Below are positions 36,643 through 46,307 of a stretch of 49,099 nt of DNA, piece after piece. The position numbers were made by a program, and so were the translations under genes. Origin of the DNA: Pelagibacteraceae bacterium AG-426-P20 (GTDB lineage: Bacteria > Pseudomonadota > Alphaproteobacteria > Pelagibacterales > Pelagibacteraceae); the NCBI GenBank assembly GCA_003210015.1, contig QCNX01000004.1:1-49099 (forward strand), in the 5' to 3' direction. How positions within the stretch are numbered: position 1 is the stretch's first letter; each line of letters begins with the position of its first letter. The notes below the pieces were generated by a model. That model had not been told where the DNA came from and did no database searches. It worked only from the letters and a program-made list of their open reading frames with translations.

Positions 36643-39269
36643 TATAAACTTTCAATAGTTAATGATATTTTTTTGATATCATCTTTTAAATTATTATAGT
36701 TAGTTTTTTCTTGTTCAACAATATTTTTTGGTGCTCTATCAGTAAAACCTTTATTAGATAATCGTTGAGATATTTTGTTCATTTCTTCTTGATATTTGTT
36801 CTGTCTTTTAAGTAAGTTTTCTTTTATTAAATCTAAATCAACATTCTCATCAAAATATATCTTAAATATGTCGCCTGATATAACTAATGTAGCTGATGGT
36901 TTATCTTGATCTTTATCAAAAAAATTATTGATACGACCAAGTTTTTTAAAGACCACTTCATTATTTGTCATTAAAGATTTGTTCTTATTAGTAATTTTAT
37001 CAACTGAAATATCAATAAATGAGCCTGGACTCACATTTAATTCATTTTTAAATGATCTAAGTTCTGAAATAACATTAATAATCTTTTCTACATCTTTCAT
37101 GGATTGATCTGTCTTGGCTTTTCCAGATGGCCAATTAGCATGCATAAGAAAATTCTTATTTGATTTATCAAATTTATTTTTTAACCAAATTTTCTCTGTA
37201 ACGAATGGGATAAATGGATGAAGAATAACTAGGATCTGTTTAAATATGTAAGCTGATACCTCTTTTACCTCTTTTTTAACTTTTTCATCATCTGAAAATA
37301 ACATAGTTTTTGAAAGCTCAATGTACCAGTCACAATAAGAGTGCCAAGCAAACTGGTAAGCATTTTTAGCTGCTTCATCAAATCGATAATCTTTAAGATT
37401 TTTCTCTATTTTAATTTTTGTTTGAATTAATTCTGAATAAATCCATTTATTAATATTTACTGTAATCTTAGGAACTTTGTCTGTTTTACTAAAATCACAT
37501 TTATTAGTAATTAAAAAATTATTAGCATTCCATAGTTTATTTAAAAAGTTCCTATATCCTTTAACTCTGTCTTCAGAAAGTTTTACATCTGTTCCAGGTG
37601 ATGCCATTGAAAGAAGTGTGAATCTTAAAGCATCTGCGCTATACTTTTCAATTAAGTCTAGAGGATCAATAACATTTCCTTTTGACTTAGACATTTTTTG
37701 TCCCTTTTCATCTCTAACTAAAGCATGAACATAAATATCTTTGAACGGTTCTTTGTTTAAAAACTCCATACCAAACATCATCATTCTAGCAACCCAAAAA
37801 AAGATAATATCAAAACCAGTAACTAAAACTGTTGTAGGGTAAAATTTTTTAACAAAATCTTTTTTATCAGGCCAACCTAATGTTGCAAACGGCCATAGAC
37901 CAGATGAAAACCATGTATCTAATACATCTGGATCTCTAACTAAATTAACATCTTTTTTATAAAACTTCTTCGCTTGCTTTTTTGCATCACTTTCATTTGT
38001 TGCAACAAATATTTTTTTATCAGGGCCATACCAAGCTGGTATTTGATGACCCCACCAAAGTTGTCTTGAGATACACCAAGGTTCAATATTGTTCATCCAT
38101 TGAAAATAAGTTTTAGACCAATTTTCAGGAAAGAAATTTGTTTTTTTAGATTTTACTATTTTCTTTGCTTTTACAGATAATTTTTTTGCATTTACAAACC
38201 ATTGTTCTGTTAAAAAAGGTTCTATAATTGAATTAGATCTATCACCATAAGGGACTTTATTTTTTATATTTTCTTCTTTAACAAAAAATTCTTTTTCTTT
38301 TAATTCTTCTAGTATTTTTTTACGGGCTTCAAATCTATCCAATCCAATATAATTTTCTGGAGCGTTTTTATTTATTTTACCATCTTTAGTAAAAACATTT
38401 ATTATATCAAGTTTATTTCTTTGTCCTACATCGTAGTCATTAAAATCATGTGCTGGAGTTATTTTTAAAGCACCTGTTCCTTGTTCTGGATCAGCATAAT
38501 TATCCTTTATAATCTTTATTTTTCTCCCAACAATTGGGATAGTAACTATCATACCAACATATTTCTTAAATCTTTTATCTTTTGGGTTAACTGCAATTGC
38601 AGTATCACCAAGCATAGTTTCAGGTCTTGTTGTTGCGATAGTGATAAATTCATCAGAATTATCTATTGGATACTTAATATAGTAAATCTTAGAATTCATT
38701 TCTCTTTGATCTACCTCTAAATCAGATATTGCTGTTTTTAATACAGTGTCCCAATTAACAAGTTTTTCTGCTTTATAAATTAGTTTTTTTTTATGTAATT
38801 CAACAAAAACTTTAATTACAGATTTGGAAAGATTTTTATCCATCGTAAAGGCATTTCTGGACCAATCACACGAGCAACCAAGTTTTTTAAGCTGGTTGAT
38901 TATTATATCTCCATACTGATTTTTCCATTCCCATACTTTTTCGATAAATTTTTCTCTTCCTAGATCATTTTTATTTAAATTTTCTTTTTCTAATTTCTTT
39001 TCGACAAGGGCTTGAGTAGCAATACCCGCATGGTCTGTTCCTGGTTGCCATAGAGTTTCATGGTTATTCATTCGATAATAACGTACCAATAGATCTTGTA
39101 TTGAATTATTCAAAGCATGACCCATATGCAGGCTACCAGTTACATTAGGTGGTGGAATAACAATTGAATATTTTTTTGAATTTTTTTTAGGTTTAAATAA
39201 TTCGTTTTTTTCCCAGTAAGAGTAAATATTATCTTCTACTTCAGAATGTATATATTTATCACTATTCAT
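36642..39269 (-). CDS. valS: Valyl-tRNA synthetase
   Basis: Class I synthetase that charges tRNA-Val. The 875-aa product has the HIGH motif as HMGH (48-51) in [14 protein letters not shown], the editing domain with [17 protein letters not shown], the KMSKS motif near residue 526, and a C-terminal coiled coil rich in Lys, Gln and Asn from about 810. It is the first gene of valS-ilvD-GDP-mannose-phoR. The 120-bp region before it contains the tRNA-Cys on the other strand. Confidence 0.97.
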   Translation of the reverse strand: MNSDKYIHSEVEDNIYSYWEKNELFKPKKNSKKYSIVIPPPNVTGSLHMGHALNNSIQDLLVRYYRMNNHETLWQPGTDHAGIATQALVEKKLEKENLNKNDLGREKFIEKVWEWKNQYGDIIINQLKKLGCSCDWSRNAFTMDKNLSKSVIKVFVELHKKKLIYKAEKLVNWDTVLKTAISDLEVDQREMNSKIYYIKYPIDNSDEFITIATTRPETMLGDTAIAVNPKDKRFKKYVGMIVTIPIVGRKIKIIKDNYADPEQGTGALKITPAHDFNDYDVGQRNKLDIINVFTKDGKINKNAPENYIGLDRFEARKKILEELKEKEFFVKEENIKNKVPYGDRSNSIIEPFLTEQWFVNAKKLSVKAKKIVKSKKTNFFPENWSKTYFQWMNNIEPWCISRQLWWGHQIPAWYGPDKKIFVATNESDAKKQAKKFYKKDVNLVRDPDVLDTWFSSGLWPFATLGWPDKKDFVKKFYPTTVLVTGFDIIFFWVARMMMFGMEFLNKEPFKDIYVHALVRDEKGQKMSKSKGNVIDPLDLIEKYSADALRFTLLSMASPGTDVKLSEDRVKGYRNFLNKLWNANNFLITNKCDFSKTDKVPKITVNINKWIYSELIQTKIKIEKNLKDYRFDEAAKNAYQFAWHSYCDWYIELSKTMLFSDDEKVKKEVKEVSAYIFKQILVILHPFIPFVTEKIWLKNKFDKSNKNFLMHANWPSGKAKTDQSMKDVEKIINVISELRSFKNELNVSPGSFIDISVDKITNKNKSLMTNNEVVFKKLGRINNFFDKDQDKPSATLVISGDIFKIYFDENVDLDLIKENLLKRQNKYQEEMNKISQRLSNKGFTDRAPKNIVEQEKTNYNNLKDDIKKISLTIESL

Positions 39270-39389
39270 GGGTTAAGTAGTTTATAATTTAATAATTCAA
39301 ATTAACAATAATCAAATTAGATCGTTATTTAATAGACTAATCACAAATATTTTATATAAAACTCCTTGTGGCTATCCACTAAAACTTAT

Positions 39390-39463
39390 GGCAACGTGGC
39401 GGAATGGTTACGCAGAGGATTGCAAATCCTTGTATCCCGGTTCGATTCCGGGCGTTGCCTCCA
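39390..39463 (+). tRNA. tRNA-Cys (anticodon GCA)
   Basis: Acceptor arm GGCAACG/CGTTGCC, D arm GGCGGAATGGTTACGC, anticodon stem GAGGA/TCCTT with loop TTGCAAA (anticodon 39422-39424), and T arm with GGTTCGATTCC. The 3' CCA is encoded. It is followed 50 bp later by tRNA-Asn on the same strand. Confidence 0.95.
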
Positions 39464-39513
39464 AAAAAATTCTTGTTTTAGTTTGAAAAAAAAGTAAGTT
39501 GAGTTTTTTACAT

Positions 39514-39589
39514 TCCTCGGTAGCTCAGTTGGTAGAGCAGTTGACTGTTAATCAATTGGTCGCAGGTTCGAGTCCTGCCCGAGGAGCCA
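39514..39589 (+). tRNA. tRNA-Asn (anticodon GUU)
   Basis: Acceptor arm TCCTCGG/CCGAGGA, D arm AGCTCAGTTGGTAGAGC, anticodon stem GTTGA/TCAAT with loop CTGTTAA (anticodon 39547-39549), and T arm GGTTCGAGTCC. The 3' CCA is encoded. Its GUU anticodon makes it a substrate for the tgt enzyme at the start of the window. The convergent HTH gene ends 6 bp away. Confidence 0.96.
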
Positions 39590-39595
39590 AAAATT

Positions 39596-39967
39596 TTATC
39601 CTACTTTTGAACTTGTACTATTTGATAACTGTAAACTTTTATCAAATTTTAATTTCTGGTCATTACTTAGTTCTGAATAAAGTTTCATCAAAAAATTATA
39701 ATTTACATTCATATGACCCTCTTTTGATTTTTCTATGTTAATTAAATATTCAGAAAAATCCTCAAAGAAATAGTTAATTGGCACTTTTAAATAATTAGAT
39801 AATTGTAATAATCTAATTGAACTAACTCCATTCGTTCCTTTTTCATATTTTTGAATTTGTTGAAAGGTAACATTTATTGCCTTAGCAACTTTAGTTTGGG
39901 TCAAACCAAGTGCTAATCTTCTTAGCTTAAGCTTATTGCCTAAGTGCTTGTTGAAATTGTCTTCCAT
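39596..39967 (-). CDS. Xre/Cro-type transcriptional regulator
   Basis: A 123-aa DNA-binding protein. The helix-turn-helix (about 10-66) includes LKLRRLALGLTQTKVAKAI, TFQQIQKYEKG and VSSIRLLQLSNYLKVPINYFF. TFQQIQKYEKG is shared with a family common in alphaproteobacteria. The remaining 55 residues are helical and probably mediate dimerisation. Nothing shows its targets; it is a single gene, 199 bp upstream of which the aap genes end. It could regulate them or itself, but no palindrome before its own start stands out. Confidence 0.88.
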   Translation of the reverse strand: MEDNFNKHLGNKLKLRRLALGLTQTKVAKAINVTFQQIQKYEKGTNGVSSIRLLQLSNYLKVPINYFFEDFSEYLINIEKSKEGHMNVNYNFLMKLYSELSNDQKLKFDKSLQLSNSTSSKVG

Positions 39968-40166
39968 TAAGACCCCTCTTAATTAAATTTTAAAAACATA
40001 TTGAACTCATTAATTAAGGTTCGTGCAATAAAAAAATTTATTTATTTTATTAGGAATTCAAAGAAATTATAAACCCTGTCAAGCTTTAGATTTAGATATA
40101 TATATAATTTATTTATTGAAATTCTGATGTTTTAATTGATCTTTTTAGTAAAGTATTGCAGAGATA

Positions 40167-40901
40167 CTACAAAATTTGGCTTAAAAACAGCTTGGTTCTT
40201 TCGCTCTTAGGATTGGCAAAAAATTCTTTTGTTCCAGCTTTTTCTACTATTTTACCTTCGTCCATGAAAATCATACTATCTGCAACTTCTTTAGCAAATC
40301 CCATTTCATGAGTAACTACTATCATTGTCATTCCTTCTTTCGCCAAATTAACCATAACATCAAGAACTTCTTTGATCATCTCAGGGTCTAAAGCTGATGT
40401 AGGTTCATCAAAAAGCATAATTTTTGGTTTCATGCATAAAGCTCTTGCTATTGCTACCCTTTGTTGTTGGCCTCCAGATAGTTGACCAGGATATTTTTGT
40501 GCTTGATCTAATATTTGAACTCTTTCCAAATGCTCTAAAGCTAATTTCTCAGCTTCTTTTTTTGGCATTTTCTTAACCCATATCGGTGCTAGTGTGCAAT
40601 TATCTAAAATTGATAAATGAGGGAATAAGTTAAACTGTTGGAATACCATTCCAACTTCAGCTCTAATTTGTTCTATATTTTTTGTATCTTCAGTAAGAGT
40701 ATTGCCATCAACAATTATGTCTCCCTCTTGATGTTCTTCTAATCTATTTATGCATCGTATTAATGTAGATTTTCCTGAACCAGAAGGGCCACAAACAACA
40801 ATTTTTTCTTTTGGTTTAACTTCTAAATTTATTCCTTTTAAAACTTGAAAGTCCCCAAACCATTTATTCATATTGTTAATTTGAATTATATTATTTGACA
40901 T
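40167..40901 (-). CDS. aapP: General L-amino acid ABC transporter ATP-binding protein
   Basis: ATPase of the AapJQMP importer. In the 244-aa product, Walker A is GPSGSGKST, the Q-loop region is [15 protein letters not shown], the signature is [14 protein letters not shown], Walker B is [13 protein letters not shown] and the switch His is in VTHEMGFA. It is the last gene of the operon, 6 bp after aapM. The 199 bp beyond it to the HTH gene (39968-40166) hold only a 5-bp-stem hairpin and no convincing terminator. Confidence 0.94.
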   Translation of the reverse strand: MSNNIIQINNMNKWFGDFQVLKGINLEVKPKEKIVVCGPSGSGKSTLIRCINRLEEHQEGDIIVDGNTLTEDTKNIEQIRAEVGMVFQQFNLFPHLSILDNCTLAPIWVKKMPKKEAEKLALEHLERVQILDQAQKYPGQLSGGQQQRVAIARALCMKPKIMLFDEPTSALDPEMIKEVLDVMVNLAKEGMTMIVVTHEMGFAKEVADSMIFMDEGKIVEKAGTKEFFANPKSERTKLFLSQIL

Positions 40902-40907
40902 AAATAT

Positions 40908-42350
40908 TTATCGTTCTGTTTTATATTTTTCTTCTAAATTATAGCTATATTTACTCATTGCATAACAAATAATCCAGAAAATTATTGCTGCAAATACATA
41001 GCCTTCCATGGCAAAGCCTAACCATTCTGGATTAGTTTTGGCTAAATTAAGCATTCCTACTATTTCTAATAAACCAACTACAAAAATCAGTGGAGTATCT
41101 TTAACTAGAGCTAGAAACGTATTAGCAATACCTGGTATTACTAATTTTAAAGCCTGAGGTAAAATTACAAATATATGCATTCTCCAATATCCCATTCCTA
41201 ATGATTTTGCAGCTTCGTATTGTCCCCTTGGAAGCGCTTGTAAACCTCCTCTTATAACTTCGGCAACATATGCTGCCTCAAATAAGGAAATAGCTATTAT
41301 ACATCTTACCAATTTATCTATGAAAAAGTCTGCTGGTAAAAACATTGGAAACATTACAGCAGACATAAATAACACTGTAATTAGAGGTACGCCTCTCCAA
41401 AATTCAATAAAGCCTATGGATATGTATCTGATTAAAGGAAATCCAGATCTTCTTCCAAGTGCAAAAGCCATACCTATTGGAAAGCAAAAAATTAAACAGA
41501 AGAAAGAAATTATAAAAGTTAATGATAATCCACCCCATGCACCAGTTTCTACCCAGTTTAAACCATCTAATTTTCCTAATTCGATCAATTCCTCGTAAAA
41601 AATAAAATATTTTAATAAAACGTAAAGACCAAAAGGAACTATTAGGAAGTAATAAAACTTAAATTTACTAGGAATGAAGAAACCAATTATAATAGATAAA
41701 ATTGCAGCTATTATTCCATATGAAAAATCAAAAAACACTGGACCACCTGAAATAAAGAAAAAGATAAATAGGAATGCTATAAACGGATAAATCACAACAT
41801 AATACAGAGTTAAGTATTTTTTAAATCTGTCTGTAGCAAAGTATCCGACTGATCCAAGTAAAGCTAAAGCTATAAAAGATAAATTTATTCTCCATTGTTC
41901 ACCATTAGGGTACATACCGTACATAAACCTTCTCATCCAAACTTTTATATAAGTCCAACAAGCTCCAGATCCTGTGCAAACATCTTTAGAGTCTCCAGCA
42001 AAACTAGCATCAACAAAAAACCAACTTAGTACAGGTGGAATTGATTTAAGAATTATAAATATGATCAATAAAGATAAGACAGCATTAAAATTATTGGTAT
42101 TAATGTGCTTATTTAATAAGTCTAATTGTTTAATACCACTTAATTCAATTCTTATAAAATAAAGCCCAATAAATCCAAGTATTAATGGTAACAAAAAACT
42201 AAAAAAATTAGGTAAAAAACCTGTGAGATTTATATTAAAAAAAGAATTTAGAAGAACATCTAAAACACTTATAAAAAATAAAAAAGAGCCTAAATACAAA
42301 AAAGTATAAAGATTAGATTTATCAGGTTTTAAAAAATTTATTTTAGACAT
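40908..42350 (-). CDS. aapM: General L-amino acid ABC transporter permease AapM
   Basis: Membrane subunit of the amino-acid importer. At 480 aa it is longer than ordinary polar amino-acid permeases (about 220-250 aa). The C-terminal 220 residues are the standard HisM-type domain with SGFPLIRYISIGFIEFWRGVPL split across the conserved helix and the EAA loop LPRGQYEAAKSLGMGYW. Before it come about six extra membrane segments plus a periplasmic insert around 115-150 containing a Cys pair (DVCTGSGACW). This layout matches AapM of rhizobia. It shares TAATG with aapQ. Confidence 0.92.
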   Translation of the reverse strand: MSKINFLKPDKSNLYTFLYLGSFLFFISVLDVLLNSFFNINLTGFLPNFFSFLLPLILGFIGLYFIRIELSGIKQLDLLNKHINTNNFNAVLSLLIIFIILKSIPPVLSWFFVDASFAGDSKDVCTGSGACWTYIKVWMRRFMYGMYPNGEQWRINLSFIALALLGSVGYFATDRFKKYLTLYYVVIYPFIAFLFIFFFISGGPVFFDFSYGIIAAILSIIIGFFIPSKFKFYYFLIVPFGLYVLLKYFIFYEELIELGKLDGLNWVETGAWGGLSLTFIISFFCLIFCFPIGMAFALGRRSGFPLIRYISIGFIEFWRGVPLITVLFMSAVMFPMFLPADFFIDKLVRCIIAISLFEAAYVAEVIRGGLQALPRGQYEAAKSLGMGYWRMHIFVILPQALKLVIPGIANTFLALVKDTPLIFVVGLLEIVGMLNLAKTNPEWLGFAMEGYVFAAIIFWIICYAMSKYSYNLEEKYKTER

Positions 42351-43501
42351 TATTTTTCCTGTATTGCTATTTTTCTATTGTACCAATTCATTAATATTGA
42401 AATTGAGATACTTAAAGATAAATAAGTAAACATTGTAATAGATACAATTTCAATTGCTTTACCAGTTTGCATTAAAGCTGTTCCTGCAAAAACTAATACT
42501 AAATCAGGATAGGCTATTGCAGCAGCTAGTGAAGAATTTTTAGTAAGATTTAAATACTGATTTGTTGTAGGCGGTATTATTATTCTCAGAGCTTGGGGCA
42601 TTATTACAAGTTTAAGTACTTGATTTGGTGTAAGACCAATTGATGCTGCTGCCTCTTTTTGTCCTTTACCAACACCTTGTATTCCAGCTCTAACACATTC
42701 TGCTATGAATGTTGCGGTATATAAAGATAAAGATAATGCTAATGCAATTAATTCAGGTGGCAAACTTACACCACCTTCATAAATAAATGAAGTTGTAGCT
42801 AATTGTTTTAAAACAGGAATTTCAAATGAAAGTCTTACGCCACCAATTAAAAAACTTAAAAGAGGTAAAATTAATAATAAACCTATTGAAATTAATAGAA
42901 CTGGTGTTTGCTTACCTATTGTTTCTTGTTTTTTTTTTGCGTGAGCACGAATGACAATTATTGCAATAATTGCAGCAACTATTGAATAAAAGAAAACATT
43001 AAAATTCTGCCAGATAAAAGCAGGAACAAATAAACCTTTAATTGTTAAGAAAGAAATTCCAAACATTGGTTCTGCATCCTGTGGGAGCGGTAAAGCTCTT
43101 AGGGCGGCAAAATACCAAAAAAATATTTGTAAAAGTAGAGGTATGTTTCTAAAAAATTCCACATAAAAAGCTGCAAATTTATTTATTAGATAATTTGGAG
43201 ATAATCTTGCTATACCAACTATTACTCCAAGTATGGTTGCAAGAATAATTCCAATGACTGAAACTAGTATTGTATTTAATAAACCAACTAAATAAGCTCT
43301 AAAGTATGAATGTGAACCATCGTACTCTATTAAAGAAAATTGAACATCAAATGATGACTCTTGAGATAAAAAACCATAACCAAAATCAATACCTCTATTT
43401 TCCATATTGACTTGTGCGTTATATGTAAAAAAACCAAAAACTAAAACAACAGCTAAAACTGTAATTAGTTGAGGACCAATATCTTTAAGTTTAAAATTCA
43501 C
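42350..43501 (-). CDS. aapQ: General L-amino acid ABC transporter permease AapQ
   Basis: Partner permease of AapM. The 383-aa product has one N-terminal helix, a periplasmic stretch, a first pair of conserved helices (LLNTILVSVIGIILATILG, FFRNIPLLLQIFFWYF), a large central insert, and the EAA loop GKGQKEAAASIGLTPNQVLKLV followed by RIIIPPTTNQYLNLTKNSSLA split across the helix. Split length and insert are typical for AapQ. It begins the permease part of the operon downstream of the aapJ terminator. Confidence 0.93.
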   Translation of the reverse strand: MNFKLKDIGPQLITVLAVVLVFGFFTYNAQVNMENRGIDFGYGFLSQESSFDVQFSLIEYDGSHSYFRAYLVGLLNTILVSVIGIILATILGVIVGIARLSPNYLINKFAAFYVEFFRNIPLLLQIFFWYFAALRALPLPQDAEPMFGISFLTIKGLFVPAFIWQNFNVFFYSIVAAIIAIIVIRAHAKKKQETIGKQTPVLLISIGLLLILPLLSFLIGGVRLSFEIPVLKQLATTSFIYEGGVSLPPELIALALSLSLYTATFIAECVRAGIQGVGKGQKEAAASIGLTPNQVLKLVIMPQALRIIIPPTTNQYLNLTKNSSLAAAIAYPDLVLVFAGTALMQTGKAIEIVSITMFTYLSLSISISILMNWYNRKIAIQEK

Positions 43502-43526
43502 TGTGAAAATAATTATATGAGTTTAT

Positions 43527-43558
43527 AAAAAAAGGGCTAGAAAAATCTAGCCCTTTTT
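43527..43558 (-). terminator. Intercistronic terminator after aapJ
   Basis: AAAGGGCTAGA (43531-43541) pairs with TCTAGCCCTTT (43546-43556) around an AAAA loop. On the minus strand this gives an 11-bp hairpin followed by a run of U (seven A at 43527-43533) 20-30 bases after the aapJ stop. It should end most aapJ transcripts and reduce expression of aapQMP, the same layout as pstS/pstC. Confidence 0.87.
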
Positions 43559-43577
43559 AACTAATTTATTTATTAAA

Positions 43578-44618
43578 TTATCTTGATGGTGGAACGTATA
43601 AAATACCACCTTTAGTCCATAATTCATTTGGACCTCTGTCTGGTAAAATACCAGTGTCAGCTATATTTCTCTTATAACTTTCACCATAGTTTCCAACTTG
43701 TTTGATAATTCTTAAGTTCCACTCATTATCTAAACCGAATGCTGCACCCATTTCACCTTCAGCACCAACTAATCTTTTGATTTGAGGGTTATCTGAAGTT
43801 TTCATTGAGTCTGCATTAGCTGAAGTAATACCGTATTCTTCTGCTTCGATCATAGTGTTCAAAGACCATCTAACGATATCTTCCCATACTGAGTCACCTT
43901 GTCTTACAACTGGTCCTAAAGGTTCTTTAGAAATAGTTTCTGGTAAAACAATGTGTTCATCAGGGTTTTTCATTTTAGTTCTTTGAGCAGCTAAACCAGA
44001 TTTATCAGTAGTATAAGTATCACATCTACCTGCATCATATGCAGCTACAACTTCGTCAGCTTTTTCAAAAGCAACTGGCTCATAAGAAATTCCTCTTGAA
44101 TTAAAGAAGTCTCTCATATTTAACTCAGTTGTTGTACCAATATTTGTACAAGCTGAGATACCATTTTTAAATTGGCTAGTTGAAGTAATACCTGAACTTT
44201 TTCTTACCATGAAACCTTGTCCATCGTAAAAGTTCACACCTACGAAAGTAAGTCCGATATCAGCATCTCTAGAAAGAGTCCAAGTTGTGTTTCTTGATAA
44301 GATATCAATCTCACCAGAAGTTAAAGCTGTAAATCTTTCTTTAGCACTTAGTGGTGTAAACTTAACTTTGTTTGCATCACCTAGTACTGCAGCAGCTACC
44401 GCTCTACATACATCAACGTCAACACCAGTCCAATTTCCTGCAGCATCAGCATTAGAAAATCCTGGAAGACCTTGAGATACTCCACATCTTACAAAACCCT
44501 TCTTTTGAGTGTTTTTAAGTGTTTTAGATTTTTTAGCAGCCATAGTCTCTGTTGTAAAAGTGAACAACACAGCAACCATAGCAACTAAAGAAAATAATTG
44601 TTTTAAGTATTTAAACAT
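43578..44618 (-). CDS. aapJ: General L-amino acid ABC transporter substrate-binding protein
   Basis: Periplasmic binding protein for a broad set of L-amino acids. The 346-aa product has a signal peptide ending near MAA (27-28), a mature start KKGFVRCGVSQGLPGFS, WTGVDVDVCRAVAAAVLGD with the ligand-contact acidic residues, and YDAGRCDTYTTDKSGLAAQR. A strong ribosome site AAAAGGAAG lies 6 bp before the ATG, and a 20-bp palindrome is just upstream. The terminator downstream suggests much higher expression than the permease genes. SAR11 proteomes are known for abundant binding proteins (general knowledge). Confidence 0.95.
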   Translation of the reverse strand: MFKYLKQLFSLVAMVAVLFTFTTETMAAKKSKTLKNTQKKGFVRCGVSQGLPGFSNADAAGNWTGVDVDVCRAVAAAVLGDANKVKFTPLSAKERFTALTSGEIDILSRNTTWTLSRDADIGLTFVGVNFYDGQGFMVRKSSGITSTSQFKNGISACTNIGTTTELNMRDFFNSRGISYEPVAFEKADEVVAAYDAGRCDTYTTDKSGLAAQRTKMKNPDEHIVLPETISKEPLGPVVRQGDSVWEDIVRWSLNTMIEAEEYGITSANADSMKTSDNPQIKRLVGAEGEMGAAFGLDNEWNLRIIKQVGNYGESYKRNIADTGILPDRGPNELWTKGGILYVPPSR

Positions 44619-44638
44619 TATTCTTCCTTTTCGTTATT

Positions 44639-44658
44639 ATTATTTGTTAACAAATAAT
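44639..44658. promoter_or_regulatory. 20-bp perfect palindrome before aapJ
   Basis: ATTATTTGTT-AACAAATAAT is self-complementary over 20 bases and ends 21 bp before the aapJ start codon. A smaller palindrome, TGAATATTCA, lies at 44672-44681. The site may be an operator controlling the amino-acid transporter, for example by a nitrogen or Xre-type regulator, or a leader hairpin. The regulator is not identifiable from sequence. Confidence 0.45.
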
Positions 44659-44785
44659 TCAAAAATTAATTTGAATATTCATAATTTAAGCATGTAAGAA
44701 AATACTGTTCAAGAGGAATTATTTTATAAAATTAACAATTCAAAATTCTAGTCAAGTTAATTTTTATATCAAAAAATGGTTATTT

Positions 44786-44862
44786 TGGCGCGCCCTGGAG
44801 GATTCGAACCTCCGACCCTCGGTTTAGAAAACCGATGCTCTATCCAGCTGAGCTAAGGGCGC
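44786..44862 (-). tRNA. tRNA-Arg (anticodon UCU)
   Basis: Read on the minus strand: acceptor GCGCCCT/AGGGCGC, D arm AGCTCAGCTGGATAGAGC, anticodon stem TCGGT/ACCGA with loop TTTCTAA (anticodon TCT, complement at 44826-44828), and T arm GGTTCGAATCC. The 3' CCA is encoded. It lies between aapJ and trkH. Confidence 0.95.
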
Positions 44863-44890
44863 AAAATACTAATACATATACAATAAATAA

Positions 44891-46297
44891 CTAATCTTTA
44901 AAAAGAAAATTTTTAATAATTATCAAAATTGTTAACAATTCAATTCTACCGATAATCATAAAAAGAATTAGACAATACTTAGTGAAATAATTTAGATTAT
45001 AGAAATCAAAATCTGATAACCCATATGATGCGGAATTAACAGTATTCATAATTGTCAATATTGAGAGTTTAAAAGCACTTTCAAAGTCTATTGAACTCAA
45101 GCTAAGTAAAATAGTAAGAGTAAAAAGAGATATAATGAATATTATAATCGTCAGAAAGTATTTATTAATTTCTTTAAAATCAAAATTAATTTCAGTAAAT
45201 AATAACTTGTTCATAAAAATATTTTTAGGCCTACTGTATGATAAAATTTGATTAATTGAATATTTAAATAATGAATAAATCTTAATAAATCTTAAACCAG
45301 AACTAGTAGAAAAAAAAGAACCTCCAATTATAACTAAAATCAAATAGATGAAATTCAAATTTGATTGGTCGTAACCAAGAGAAAATCCAATATTAGACAT
45401 ACTACTTGATAATGAAAGAAGATTTATAGAAAAATCTTGATTAAATGAAAAAAATAATAAAAAAATTGCAACTACAAATAAGAAATAAAATATTAAGTGT
45501 AAGTCTTCGTAAAAAAAATTAATATTTTTTTTTTTAATAAAAAATAAATTGTAACTGAAAAAAATACTAAAATACGAAAATAAGAGTAATAATGAAAAAA
45601 TAATTATTTGAGTATTATTTTTTAAAATATTTGAAAGTTCATTATTTGGCAAAAATCCACCAGATGAAATGATTGTAAAAGCTAAATTTAAAGAGTCAAA
45701 ACTTCGAATAGAAATAAGATTTAAGATTATGAATATTAAAAATGTAAGACCTGAATATAATAAAAAAATCTTAATTGACTGCTTTAAAATTTCAGAACTA
45801 TTAAATGATAGATAATTTGTTAAAGATTTTTTAAAACTTTCATCATAGATATCAATCAAATATATTATGGAAAACAGAAAATATAAACCACCAATCCATT
45901 GTATAGATGATCTCCATAAAATTAAACTTTGGTCAATATGTTTGATATTTTCAAAAATCGTAAACCCAGTTGAAGTAAATCCTGATATGGCTTCAAAGAA
46001 TGAATTTAAAAAACTTAAGTTATAAATACTAAAGTAAAAAGGAAGTGATAATATAAATGGTATTGTAATATAACCAAAAAAAACAGTTAAAATTTTTTCA
46101 AAAATAGAAATCTTATTTTTTTTTTTTTCAAATTTATAAAATATTAGAGCAATAATTAATGATAAAACTAGACTTATATAATACGTATTTAAATTAAGGT
46201 ATAAATTTAAATAATATGAATAAATTACATTAAAAAAAGACAAGATGGTAATTAAACCAAAAAAGAAACTTAAATATCTAATTCTTATTCCGAACAT
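44891..46297 (-). CDS. trkH: TrkH-type potassium uptake protein
   Basis: Membrane channel subunit of the Trk K+ uptake system. The 468-aa product has eight or more membrane helices and four pore loops: TSTGFT (108-113), ISSGGF (210-215), SNIGFS (301-306) and NSASYG (421-426). The first three keep the filter Gly; in the fourth, the residue lined up with that Gly is Ser424 unless the loop is shifted to use Gly426. GRIELLTILI near the end is a conserved TrkH helix. Sequence is very rich in Phe, Ile and Leu. It follows trkA by 10 bp on the same strand. Confidence 0.9.
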   Translation of the reverse strand: MFGIRIRYLSFFFGLITILSFFNVIYSYYLNLYLNLNTYYISLVLSLIIALIFYKFEKKKNKISIFEKILTVFFGYITIPFILSLPFYFSIYNLSFLNSFFEAISGFTSTGFTIFENIKHIDQSLILWRSSIQWIGGLYFLFSIIYLIDIYDESFKKSLTNYLSFNSSEILKQSIKIFLLYSGLTFLIFIILNLISIRSFDSLNLAFTIISSGGFLPNNELSNILKNNTQIIIFSLLLLFSYFSIFFSYNLFFIKKKNINFFYEDLHLIFYFLFVVAIFLLFFSFNQDFSINLLSLSSSMSNIGFSLGYDQSNLNFIYLILVIIGGSFFSTSSGLRFIKIYSLFKYSINQILSYSRPKNIFMNKLLFTEINFDFKEINKYFLTIIIFIISLFTLTILLSLSSIDFESAFKLSILTIMNTVNSASYGLSDFDFYNLNYFTKYCLILFMIIGRIELLTILIIIKNFLFKD

Positions 46298-46307
46298 TAA
46301 AATTAAA

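Noticed and set aside
40155..40171. AGTAT...ATACT hairpin after aapP as operon terminator
   Set aside because: The stem has five mostly AT pairs and there is no following U tract; it also overlaps the end of the coding region.
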